Source of the DNA: Micromonospora coerulea
GTDB taxonomy: Bacteria > Actinomycetota > Actinomycetes > Mycobacteriales > Micromonosporaceae
NCBI RefSeq assembly: GCF_016598485.1
Contig: NZ_JAEMUW010000016.1
Location: 62,001-126,000, forward strand
DNA length: 64,000 nt
Direction: 5' to 3'
The notes beneath the pieces were generated by a model. The model had not been told where the DNA came from and ran no database searches. It saw only the letters and a program-made list of their open reading frames with translations. A program made the translations under genes and the position numbers. This document shows positions 17,133-24,668 of this stretch, piece after piece (positions within the stretch are counted from its first letter, which is position 1; each line of letters starts with the position of its first letter).

Positions 17133-17837
17133 TCAGTGACCCATGCCCAGGCCGCCGTCGACCGGGATGACGGCGCCGGAGATGTAGCCGGCTGCGTCCG
17201 AGGCCAGCCAGGTGACCACCCCGGCGACCTCGTCCGGCTCGGCGAAGCGGCCGGCCGGGATGGCCTTGCGGTACTCGGTGCGGCGCTCCTCGGGCAGCGC
17301 GGCGGTCATGTCGGTGTCGATGAAGCCGGGCGCGACCACGTTGGCGGTGATGTTGCGGCTGCCCAGCTCCCGGGTGATCGAGCGGGCCACGCCCACCAGG
17401 CCGGCCTTGCTGGCCGCGTAGTTGACCTGGCCGGCGCCGCCGTACAGGCCGACCACCGAGGAGATGAAGATCATCCGGCCCCACTTCGCCCGGAGCATCT
17501 TCGCCGAGGCCCGCTTGGCGCAGCGGAACGCGCCGGTCAGGTTGGTGTCCAGCACCCCGGTGAACTGCTCCTCGGACATCCGCATGAGCAGGGTGTCGGC
17601 GGTGATGCCGGCGTTGGCGACCAGCACCTCGACGGGGCCCAGTTCCGCCTCGATCGTGGTGAAGGCCGCGTCGACGGAGGCGGAGTCGGTGACGTCGCAC
17701 TTCACGCCGAACAGCCCCGCCGGAGCGTCGCCGCTGCGGTGGGTGACCGCCACCCGGTCGCCCTGCTTGGCGAACGCCTGCGCGATGGCCAGGCCGATCC
17801 CCCGGTTGCCGCCGGTCACCAGCACGGTACGGGCCAC
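17133..17837 (-). CDS. fabG: 3-oxoacyl-[acyl-carrier-protein] reductase
   Basis: A 234-residue NADPH-dependent reductase. The Rossmann motif is TGGNRGIG, followed by NAGIT, the catalytic Ser in FISSVVGLYGG and YxxxK in NYAASKAG; VPVDGGLGMGH is the usual end. It reduces 3-ketoacyl-ACP in type II fatty-acid synthesis and is the first gene of the fabG-inhA operon. The GTG at 17837 starts directly at the conserved RTVLVTGG. An inverted repeat just upstream may be the operator. Confidence 0.95.
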   Translation of the reverse strand: MARTVLVTGGNRGIGLAIAQAFAKQGDRVAVTHRSGDAPAGLFGVKCDVTDSASVDAAFTTIEAELGPVEVLVANAGITADTLLMRMSEEQFTGVLDTNLTGAFRCAKRASAKMLRAKWGRMIFISSVVGLYGGAGQVNYAASKAGLVGVARSITRELGSRNITANVVAPGFIDTDMTAALPEERRTEYRKAIPAGRFAEPDEVAGVVTWLASDAAGYISGAVIPVDGGLGMGH

Positions 17838-17878
17838 GGGTCCCCCTCTGCTCAGCTGATCTCCCAGTCGGTGGCGAG

Positions 17879-17900
17879 CCTAGGGGTTACCGGCAGGTAA
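17879..17900 (-). promoter_or_regulatory. candidate TetR-type operator/promoter of fabG-inhA
   Basis: A perfect inverted repeat TTACC-GGCA-GGTAA (17887-17900) sits 50 bp upstream of fabG and next to TAGGCT (17879-17884 on the minus strand), a possible -10 box. TetR-family regulators of fatty-acid genes often bind such TACC-N4-GGTA palindromes. No regulator gene is adjacent. Confidence 0.4.
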
Positions 17901-17941
17901 GCGCTAACGGGGAGGTGCCTCGAGCGGCGGGAAGAGCAGGC

Positions 17942-17974
17942 GGGGGTGCCGCGCCGAACTGGCACGGCACCCCC
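17942..17974 (-). terminator. hairpin terminator after the beta-propeller gene pair
   Basis: A 10-bp perfect stem (17942-17951 with 17965-17974, 13-nt loop) begins 13 bp beyond the stop codon at 17987 and separates this gene pair from fabG-inhA. Confidence 0.65.
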
Positions 17975-17986
17975 CGGTCGTGAGGG

Positions 17987-19471
17987 TCAGAAGGTGTAGG
18001 GGTAGGGGGCGTCGTTGCCGTAGTCGAAGTACTCGTCGGCGGTCCCACCGCTGACCGAGTTCTTCAGGTACCAGCGCCAGACCCGGGACTCGAAGTTCTC
18101 CACGATCCCGGGCTCGGTGGCCGCCGTCGCGCCGTTCCAGTTGCCCGGCACCGGATACGTCCCGTGCGAGCCGTAGTTGAACTGGACGTCGGCCAGCCCG
18201 TCCGTGCCGAGGTCGTTCTTCAGGAACCACCGCCGCGGACCATCGGTGTCGTCCACCACCGCCGGAGTCCACGTCAGGTTGCCGTCCCAGTCACCGGCCA
18301 CCGGCCACGTGTTCGAGTTGCCGTACCGCAGGGTCGCACTCACCGCACCACCGCTGTTGGCGTTACGCAGCTCCCACTTCCACGCCCCGTTGTCCCTCGA
18401 CACCACCCCCGGCGTGAACGTGCCGTTGCCGTCCCAGTCCCCCGCGACCGGGATGTAGTCCTTGCCCCCGTACAGGAAATTCACGTCGGAAACCCCACCG
18501 GCCAGCGAGTTCTTCAGATACCACCGCCGCGAGTTCGACTCGTTGGCCACCACCCCCGGCGTCCAGTCGCCATCGCCGTCCCAGTCACCGGCCACCGGCA
18601 CCATGTCCGCGTCCCCGTAGGTGAACTTGACATCCGCCGCACCACCAGACTGGGACCGCTTGATGTTCCACTCCCACACCGAACCGGACCGCTGCACCAC
18701 CGCCGGCGTGAACTCACCCGTGCGGAACCAGTCGCCCGACAAGGCGTACGACGCCCCGCGGCTCAGCCACTGTTCCACGGTTTCGCCCCGCAGCACGCTG
18801 AGCAGAGCCTCTTTGTTCTCGTAGCTCGACACCTTGCCGCGGTCCTCGCTCAGGTGAATGTGCCACAGGTGCGAGGAGTCCGATGACACGGCGGTGTCGT
18901 ACCGGAAGTCCCACCCCTCCACACTGCTGTCGGTGTCGGCCTGGCCGTAGAACTCCCGCCAGCCGTCGAGACGCGGGTCGCTCGGATCCTTGCCGGATGC
19001 CAGGAGGCGGCTGGAGTAACGGGCGATGTTGCTGTAGTCGGAGGTCGTGGCCTGCAGCCCGGACGGAAGAAGCAGGTCGGGCTCCGCGCCGGTCTCGCCC
19101 GCCGCCAGCGCCAGGCTCTGCGCTTCCGGGAAGGTCCAGTCGTAGGCGGCCGCCTTGTCCGACGGCCCGGCCTGGTCCTCGGCGTCACGGACGGAATAGT
19201 CGCTCGGATCGTTGGCTGCGCGGGTGTTGTGATAGCCCGGCTTGTTGGCGTAGATACCGCCGTTCTGCGTCCCCGGGTCGAGTTTCAGGAGTTCCTCCAT
19301 GAGCCACCAGGAAGCCTCGGTGATCCTGGACGGGTTCGGGTTCTCGGCGGCGCTGGCCGGGGCGGGGGAGACGACAGCGCCGGCGATCAGCAGTGCGGAC
19401 ATGACGACGGCGGCTCCGCGTGGAATCCGTAGCGCCAGCTTTTCCATCGACAGGAATTCGTTACGCATCAT
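17987..19471 (-). CDS. secreted protein: putative M15-like peptidase N-terminus + five-blade VCBS/FG-GAP-like domain
   Basis: A 494-residue exported protein: signal peptide ending VVSPAPASAAENP, then a domain of about 205 residues with KPGYHNTRAAN, KAAAYDWTF and SSHLWHIHLSED. The spaced H...D...HxH pattern resembles zinc D,D-peptidases of the M15 type, though I am not certain. From YALSGDWFRT to the end there are five repeats of about 48 residues, each with VAGDWDG-like turns and a WxW(E/Y)L(K/R)N core, as in calcium-binding beta-propellers. The C-terminal half is DNA-identical to that of the upstream gene. The paired ATGs at 19471 and 19468 follow GGGAG. It starts 13 bp after its neighbour's stop, so the two form an operon. 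Confidence 0.85.
   Translation of the reverse strand: MMRNEFLSMEKLALRIPRGAAVVMSALLIAGAVVSPAPASAAENPNPSRITEASWWLMEELLKLDPGTQNGGIYANKPGYHNTRAANDPSDYSVRDAEDQAGPSDKAAAYDWTFPEAQSLALAAGETGAEPDLLLPSGLQATTSDYSNIARYSSRLLASGKDPSDPRLDGWREFYGQADTDSSVEGWDFRYDTAVSSDSSHLWHIHLSEDRGKVSSYENKEALLSVLRGETVEQWLSRGASYALSGDWFRTGEFTPAVVQRSGSVWEWNIKRSQSGGAADVKFTYGDADMVPVAGDWDGDGDWTPGVVANESNSRRWYLKNSLAGGVSDVNFLYGGKDYIPVAGDWDGNGTFTPGVVSRDNGAWKWELRNANSGGAVSATLRYGNSNTWPVAGDWDGNLTWTPAVVDDTDGPRRWFLKNDLGTDGLADVQFNYGSHGTYPVPGNWNGATAATEPGIVENFESRVWRWYLKNSVSGGTADEYFDYGNDAPYPYTF
18003..18752. repeat. 750-bp direct repeat, copy 1 (beta-propeller domain)
   Basis: This block matches 19501-20250 at a constant offset of 1498 bp. I saw no difference, including third codon positions, across the compared lines. 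It encodes the five-blade C-terminal domain of this gene. Identity ends abruptly at the junction with the unrelated N-terminal domains. Confidence 0.92.
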
Positions 19472-19484
19472 TGAGGGCTCCCAG

Positions 19485-20894
19485 TCAGAAGGGGTAGGGG
19501 TAGGGGGCGTCGTTGCCGTAGTCGAAGTACTCGTCGGCGGTCCCACCGCTGACCGAGTTCTTCAGGTACCAGCGCCAGACCCGGGACTCGAAGTTCTCCA
19601 CGATCCCGGGCTCGGTGGCCGCCGTCGCGCCGTTCCAGTTGCCCGGCACCGGATACGTCCCGTGCGAGCCGTAGTTGAACTGGACGTCGGCCAGCCCGTC
19701 CGTGCCGAGGTCGTTCTTCAGGAACCACCGCCGCGGACCATCGGTGTCGTCCACCACCGCCGGAGTCCACGTCAGGTTGCCGTCCCAGTCACCGGCCACC
19801 GGCCACGTGTTCGAGTTGCCGTACCGCAGGGTCGCACTCACCGCACCACCGCTGTTGGCGTTACGCAGCTCCCACTTCCACGCCCCGTTGTCCCTCGACA
19901 CCACCCCCGGCGTGAACGTGCCGTTGCCGTCCCAGTCCCCCGCGACCGGGATGTAGTCCTTGCCCCCGTACAGGAAATTCACGTCGGAAACCCCACCGGC
20001 CAGCGAGTTCTTCAGATACCACCGCCGCGAGTTCGACTCGTTGGCCACCACCCCCGGCGTCCAGTCGCCATCGCCGTCCCAGTCACCGGCCACCGGCACC
20101 ATGTCCGCGTCCCCGTAGGTGAACTTGACATCCGCCGCACCACCAGACTGGGACCGCTTGATGTTCCACTCCCACACCGAACCGGACCGCTGCACCACCG
20201 CCGGCGTGAACTCACCCGTGCGGAACCAGTCGCCCGACAAGGCGTACGACGGCTGGGGCGCGGGAGCCCAGAGCGCGTCCACAATGATCTGCGCGTCGGC
20301 GGCCTGCACCTGGTACTTGTCCGGGTAGGCGGAAACCTGCACCTTCTGGCAGACCGTGCCGATCGGGGCACTGGCCCAGGACCCGTTGGGGTAGAGCTCG
20401 ACCATCTTCTGCAGGAACTTGCCGGTCGCGTAGTCGGGGTTGAGCCGCTGTTCACGGGTGCCCCACCAGTCCTGCTGCTGGAACAATCCCAGGCTGGTGT
20501 GGTCGACCATCTCGTCGATGTTCTGCAGGTGGGTCTCCACGATCACCGTGGCGATGGCGATGACCGCCGCCCGGGAGGCGAAGCCACGCGCCCGCACCGC
20601 CTCGACCACCTCCCGTGCGCAGGACACCCGATAGGCGGTCAGGTAGCCCGCCATGTCGGCGTTCAGCTTCGAGTTGAGGTCGGTTGCCAGGGCGCCGTCG
20701 GCGGTCGTCGGACCGTTCGGGTCGCACGGCGCCACGCTGTACAGCGTCGTGATCGGTGCCAGCGCCGGCGGCAGCGCCGGCTCGGTGTCGCTGGCGGCGG
20801 CCGGTGACGCCGCCGTGACCGCGGCCACGGTCAGTGCCGCGGCCAGTCCGAAGTGTCGTAGTCCCGACACTCCGTTGAAAACACGTCGATTCAT
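19485..20894 (-). CDS. secreted protein: lysozyme/transglycosylase-like N-terminus + five-blade VCBS/FG-GAP-like domain
   Basis: A 469-residue exported protein with a signal peptide (AAALTVAAVTAASPAAAS). The domain of about 190 residues that follows contains VIAIATVIVETHLQN, then MVDHTSLGLFQQ and a DWWG motif, as in lysozyme-like or lytic transglycosylase domains where the Glu of VIVETHLQN would be catalytic. Two Cys pairs (APCDPN, VSCAR, TVCQK) suit an extracellular fold. The C-terminal five repeats are identical to those of the downstream gene apart from the last residues (PYPYPF against PYPYTF). ATG 20894 is 6 bases after GGAG. Confidence 0.85.
   Translation of the reverse strand: MNRRVFNGVSGLRHFGLAAALTVAAVTAASPAAASDTEPALPPALAPITTLYSVAPCDPNGPTTADGALATDLNSKLNADMAGYLTAYRVSCAREVVEAVRARGFASRAAVIAIATVIVETHLQNIDEMVDHTSLGLFQQQDWWGTREQRLNPDYATGKFLQKMVELYPNGSWASAPIGTVCQKVQVSAYPDKYQVQAADAQIIVDALWAPAPQPSYALSGDWFRTGEFTPAVVQRSGSVWEWNIKRSQSGGAADVKFTYGDADMVPVAGDWDGDGDWTPGVVANESNSRRWYLKNSLAGGVSDVNFLYGGKDYIPVAGDWDGNGTFTPGVVSRDNGAWKWELRNANSGGAVSATLRYGNSNTWPVAGDWDGNLTWTPAVVDDTDGPRRWFLKNDLGTDGLADVQFNYGSHGTYPVPGNWNGATAATEPGIVENFESRVWRWYLKNSVSGGTADEYFDYGNDAPYPYPF
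19501..20250. repeat. 750-bp direct repeat, copy 2 (beta-propeller domain)
   Basis: The second copy of the block at 18003-18752. Upstream of it the two genes share no similarity, so one whole C-terminal module has been duplicated or homogenised by gene conversion. Confidence 0.92.
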
Positions 20895-21046
20895 GTACAT
20901 CTCCAGTTCACGACGGATCCCCGTGGACCGGTCGTGCGTCCGAGCATCCCGGCGGGCGCTGGATCGGTGCTGGAGGGACGGCACCGGTACCGGATCGGTA
21001 CTACCGTCTGTCGCGGTCAAGACAGTCAGTGACGGGGGTTGATGAC

Positions 21047-23197
21047 ATGCCCATTGGCGTGAGCCTGCCCGGGTACGGTTTCGCCGGCCTGCTGCGGCGT
21101 TGCCGCGAGGAGGCCGACCTCACCCAGGTGGAACTGGCCCGGACGGCGGGTCTGAGCCCGACCGCGGTCCGGGACCTGGAGCAGGGCCGGACCTGCCGCC
21201 CGACCGCGGGATCCATCTCCCGCCTGGCCGACGCCCTGCGGTTGACCGGGCCCGAGGCCGCCGAGTTCCACCGCGCGGCCCGCGACCCGGTCACCCGGCC
21301 GGCGGGTCCCGACCCGGTTCCGGCTGGCGAGTCGGCGGCACGGCCCGCCATCCGCATCGAGGTGCTCGGCACGCTGCAGATCCAGCGCGGCCACGGGCTG
21401 CCGCTGCTCGCGTCGCCCCGGCAGCGGGCGCTGCTCGGCCGGCTCGCGATCAGCCCCGGCACCGTGGTGTCCAGGGCCGAACTGATCGACGTGCTGTGGG
21501 GAGAGGATCCCCCGCGCTCGGCGGTGAACCTGGTGCACACCTATGTGGCGCGGCTGCGCCGGCTGCTCGAACCGCAGCGCACGGCCAGCGGTGTGGCCAC
21601 GGTGCTCCGGCTGGTACCCGGGGGTTACCGGCTCGACCTGTCGGAGGAGCAGCTCGACCTGCGGCGCTTCGAACGACTGGTCCGGGAGGCGAACCAGGAT
21701 TCGCCGGCTGTGACGGCCGCGACGAAACTGGAGCAGGCGCTGGAGCTGTGGCGCGACGACCCGGTCGCCGACGTGGAAGCCCTGACCGCACATCCGGCGC
21801 GTATGCTGCTCGTCGCCCGTGGCACCGCCGAGGCGACCCGTTGCGCCGACCTGCTGGACGAGCTCGGCGAGTACGACCGCCTGGTCCGCGTCCTGCGTCC
21901 GTTCGGCGGCCGGCACCCGCTGGACGAGCAGGTCCACGGCCGGCTGGCGCTGGCCCTCGGTGCCACCGGGCGGCAGGGCGAGGCGTACGCCTGCTACGAC
22001 GGCGTGGTGCGCCGCCTCGCCGACCAGCTCGGGGTGGACCCGGGCCCCGAACTCCGGGCGTACCGCGAGCGGCTGCTCCGGCAGCAGTGGCACCGGACCC
22101 GATCCTCCGCCGCCCGGCGCAGCACGCCGACACCGTGGCAGTCGCCCGCGCCGCCGGCCGACTTCACGGGTCGCGAGGCGGAGCGGGCCGAGTTGCGCCG
22201 GCTTCTCGACGACGCCGGCCACACCGGCCGCCGGGCCCTGCCGGTCTGCGTGATCACCGGCCTGCCCGGGGTGGGCAAGTCAGCGCTGTCGGCCGCCGCG
22301 GCGGCCGGGGTGGCTTCTCTCTTTCCGGACGGCCATCTGCATGCCGACCTGCGGGGCAGCTCGGCGCGGCCGGCTCGGGCCGCCGAGGTGCTGCGCCGAT
22401 TCCTGCGGACGCTCGACGTCGCCGAGTCGGACCTGCCGGAGGACGAGGCGGGGGCTGGCGCGCTGCTCCGGAGCCTGCTCGCCGACCGGCGGGTGCTCAT
22501 CCTGCTGGACGACGCCCGGGACGCGGCCCAGGTCCGGCCGCTGGTGCCGGGCTCCGGCCCCAGCCGGGTGCTGGTCGCCAGCCGCAACCGCCTGGTCGAC
22601 CTGGAGGCTGCGCGCCGCCTCGAACTGGCCGTGTTGCCGACCGACGACGCGCTGGCGATGCTCGCCGCGGTGGCCGGCACCGCCGGGCCGGAACGCGACG
22701 CGGCGGCGCGGGACCTGGTGCGTTCCTGCGGTCGCCTGCCGATGGCGTTGCGGATCGCGGGCGTGCTGCTGGCCCGTCGGCCGGGCTGCACGACGGCCGC
22801 CCTGGCTCGCCGCCTCGCCGACCCGGACCAGGCCCTGCACGTGCTGCGGGCCGGTGACCTCGATCTCCGCGCGGTCCTCGGATCAGGCATGGCGGGGCTG
22901 TCCGCTCCCGCCGCGCGGGCGTTCCGGCTGGTGGCCGCCGCACCGCTCGAGCGGATCACGGTCGCGGCCGCCGGAGCACTCCTCGATCACCCGGTCGCGG
23001 AGACCGAGGACCTGCTGGGCCGGCTCGCCGACGTCAGCCTGCTCACCCCGCTGGACGGCCAGCACTTCCAGATGCACCGACTGCTGCGCGCCTACGGCCG
23101 GGAGCTCGCCGAGCGGCACGAGCCGCCGGCCGCCCGGTCGGCGGCGCTGCGCCGGCTGGTGTCCTGGCAGCGGATCAGCGGCCCGAAGGCCGCCTGA
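21047..23197 (+). CDS. AfsR/SARP-like regulator: XRE HTH + winged helix-BTAD + NB-ARC
   Basis: A 716-residue regulator. An N-terminal XRE-type helix-turn-helix (LLRRCREEADLTQVELARTAGLSPTAVRDLE, about residues 10-70) precedes an OmpR-like winged helix (VLGTLQIQRG, SPRQRALLGRLA, VSRAELIDVLWG) and a bacterial transcriptional activator domain ending DPGPELRAYRERLL. The NB-ARC STAND ATPase has Walker A GLPGVGKSALS and Walker B RVLILLDDA. Unlike AfsR there is no TPR tail, since the protein ends soon after the ATPase. It is divergent from the two secreted proteins (152-bp gap) and may control them. The start is ATG 21047, after GGGGG. Confidence 0.9.
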   Translation: MPIGVSLPGYGFAGLLRRCREEADLTQVELARTAGLSPTAVRDLEQGRTCRPTAGSISRLADALRLTGPEAAEFHRAARDPVTRPAGPDPVPAGESAARPAIRIEVLGTLQIQRGHGLPLLASPRQRALLGRLAISPGTVVSRAELIDVLWGEDPPRSAVNLVHTYVARLRRLLEPQRTASGVATVLRLVPGGYRLDLSEEQLDLRRFERLVREANQDSPAVTAATKLEQALELWRDDPVADVEALTAHPARMLLVARGTAEATRCADLLDELGEYDRLVRVLRPFGGRHPLDEQVHGRLALALGATGRQGEAYACYDGVVRRLADQLGVDPGPELRAYRERLLRQQWHRTRSSAARRSTPTPWQSPAPPADFTGREAERAELRRLLDDAGHTGRRALPVCVITGLPGVGKSALSAAAAAGVASLFPDGHLHADLRGSSARPARAAEVLRRFLRTLDVAESDLPEDEAGAGALLRSLLADRRVLILLDDARDAAQVRPLVPGSGPSRVLVASRNRLVDLEAARRLELAVLPTDDALAMLAAVAGTAGPERDAAARDLVRSCGRLPMALRIAGVLLARRPGCTTAALARRLADPDQALHVLRAGDLDLRAVLGSGMAGLSAPAARAFRLVAAAPLERITVAAAGALLDHPVAETEDLLGRLADVSLLTPLDGQHFQMHRLLRAYGRELAERHEPPAARSAALRRLVSWQRISGPKAA

Positions 23198-23284
23198 ACC
23201 AGACCCACCTGGGCACGGCCCGGGCGGCCGGATGTCACACCGGCTGCCCGGTCGGCCGAGTGCGCGCCGCGCGCGCCGCGGGTG

Positions 23285-23475
23285 TACGATGATCGCGTTT
23301 GCGGGCAGTGGATCGCCCGCCGTCGAGCCCCGCCGACCGCAGGAGGTGATCGCTGTGCGAGATAGCGATCCTCCCAGTCGTGGCCGGGCCGACCGTCAGC
23401 CCCGCTGAGCCACGACTCAGCCGGCGCGGCTGACCCCGCTCCCCGCCCTCCGCACCGCCCCGATCTCCCCGGCCG
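23285..23475 (+). promoter_or_regulatory. candidate attenuator leader (promoter, hairpins, C-rich stretch)
   Basis: In order: TACGAT (23285-23290) as a possible -10 box; a hairpin (23301-23306 with 23315-23320); a near-perfect Shine-Dalgarno AGGAGGTGAT (23341-23350); and a 17-codon leader. A 9-bp stem (23376-23384 with 23409-23417) encloses an inner stem (23396-23400 with 23404-23408) that contains the leader stop codon. An adjoining hairpin follows (23417-23422 with 23428-23433). Next is a strongly C-rich, G-poor stretch (about 23434-23475) that could load Rho. The layout fits translation-dependent attenuation; nothing here is proven. Confidence 0.5.
23355..23408 (+). CDS. 17-aa putative leader peptide (MRDSDPPSRGRADRQPR)
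   Basis: A GTG-started ORF of 17 codons directly behind the strongest ribosome-binding site in the window (AGGAGGTGAT). The peptide begins with an acidic/proline run (DSDPP) and ends Arg-rich with a final Pro-Arg before the stop. The enterobacterial Mg2+-sensing leader MgtL is also 17 residues with an Asp/Pro start and basic end, where such starts destabilise ribosomes at low Mg2+. The resemblance is in type, not in alignable sequence. The stop codon is buried in a hairpin. Confidence 0.5.
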   Translation: MRDSDPPSRGRADRQPR

Positions 23476-23600
23476 TCCGCCCGGGCGACCCCGGCCTGCG
23501 GCGCGGGCGGAGCACCCCGGTCACGACTTCGTGTGCGTACGCCCTGATCCACCCCGCGGTCCGTCCCCGCCCGGACCGTCCGTCGCCACGGAGCAGTCCC

Positions 23601-23687
23601 ATGAGCCGTTACGTCGCCCCGCTGGGCTTCACCCTCGCCGCCGTCTGGGTGGCCGTCCTGTTCGTCCTGGCCGGCGGCGGTCACTGA
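23601..23687 (+). CDS. 28-aa single-span membrane peptide
   Basis: A short ORF from ATG 23601, with GGAG eight bases upstream, encoding 28 residues: MSRYVAPLG, then one hydrophobic helix (FTLAAVWVAVLFVLAG) and a GGH end. It looks like a small membrane regulator or transporter subunit (compare the size of KdpF or MgtS, without sequence similarity). It lies downstream of the leader peptide and attenuator, and its end overlaps a hairpin before the convergent VWA gene, so it is the only gene the attenuator could control. Confidence 0.5.
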   Translation: MSRYVAPLGFTLAAVWVAVLFVLAGGGH

Positions 23688-23697
23688 CCACCGCCGG
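23671..23697. terminator. hairpin between the small membrane peptide and VWA gene
   Basis: CCGGCGG (23671-23677) pairs with CCGCCGG (23691-23697), with additional inner pairing across the stop codon of the 28-aa peptide. It could end transcripts from both sides. Confidence 0.4.
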
Positions 23698-23717
23698 CCG
23701 GGCGCCGGCGCGCCCGC

Positions 23718-24668
23718 TCAGAGCAGCCGCGACGACCAGAGCAGGCTCAGCCCGCCCGCGCAGAGCGCCAGCAGCAGCGCGATCCCCGCGTACCACTGGG
23801 TGATCTCGCGCGGCTCGGTGCGGAAGCCGATCGAGCTGCCCATGTCCTGGTAGACCTGCTTCAGCTCGCTGGCCGAGGCGGCCTCGTAGAAGAATCCCTC
23901 GGTGGTCTCCGCGAGCTGCGCCAGCGCCATCCGGTCCACCGGCACCCGCTGCGGCTGGCCGCCGATCTCCACCTGACCGGAGTCGGTGCCGAACGCGATC
24001 GTGGAGACCGGGACGTTCGCCGCCTGGGCTGCCGCGGCGGCTTCCTCCACCGACCGCCCCGAGGTGCGGTACCCGTCGGAGAGCAGCACGATCCGGGCCG
24101 GCGGGATGCCCGCCGCACCGTCGGCCGGCACCGACCTGATCGCCTCCAGGCAGGTGAAGACGGCCTCACCGGTGGCCGTCGACTCGGCCAGCACCAGCCC
24201 GTCGATGGCGGTGGTCACCGCGTCCCGGTCCTTGGTCGGCGAGACCAGCACGTTCGCCGACTTGGCGAAGGAGACCAGCCCCAGGTTGTAGTTCTCCGGC
24301 AGCTCGCCGACGAACTGTTTGGCCGCCTCCTGCGCGGCCTCCAGCCGGTTCGGCGCCACGTCGTCGGCCTGCATGGACAGCGACACGTCGATGGCGAGCA
24401 TGACGGTGGCCCGCTCCAGGGGCTCCTTGGTGTCCATCGCCGGCCGGGCCAGCGCGGTGGCCAGCACCAGCAGGCAGAGCAGGAACGCGGTGGCCGCCGC
24501 GTGTCGCCGCCAGCCCAGCCCCTTCGGCGCCAGGGTCCGCAGCAGGTCCACGTTGGTGAACCGCATCGCGTACGCCCGGCGGTGCAGCTGCCGCCAGACG
24601 TACGCGGCGGCCAGGGCGAGCACCGGCAGCACGGCCAGCAGCCACCACGGTTGCAGAAAACGGATCAT
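23718..24668 (-). CDS. VWA-domain membrane protein (BatA-like)
   Basis: A 316-residue protein with two N-terminal membrane segments (WWLLAVLPVLALAAAYVW and AATAFLLCLLVLATALA), a von Willebrand A domain and a C-terminal helix (WYAGIALLLALCAGGLSLLW). The metal-ion site is complete: DVSLS (DxSxS), the Thr in ESTATGEAV and the Asp in LLSDGYRT. With MoxR and DUF58 partners this forms a MoxR-VWA chaperone-like system of uncertain client. Its ATG overlaps the DUF58 stop as ATGA. Confidence 0.92.
   Translation of the reverse strand: MIRFLQPWWLLAVLPVLALAAAYVWRQLHRRAYAMRFTNVDLLRTLAPKGLGWRRHAAATAFLLCLLVLATALARPAMDTKEPLERATVMLAIDVSLSMQADDVAPNRLEAAQEAAKQFVGELPENYNLGLVSFAKSANVLVSPTKDRDAVTTAIDGLVLAESTATGEAVFTCLEAIRSVPADGAAGIPPARIVLLSDGYRTSGRSVEEAAAAAQAANVPVSTIAFGTDSGQVEIGGQPQRVPVDRMALAQLAETTEGFFYEAASASELKQVYQDMGSSIGFRTEPREITQWYAGIALLLALCAGGLSLLWSSRLL

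Noticed and set aside
23601..23687. The 28-aa peptide as KdpF
   Set aside because: No kdpA follows, and the sequence lacks the KdpF pattern; the next gene is convergent and unrelated.
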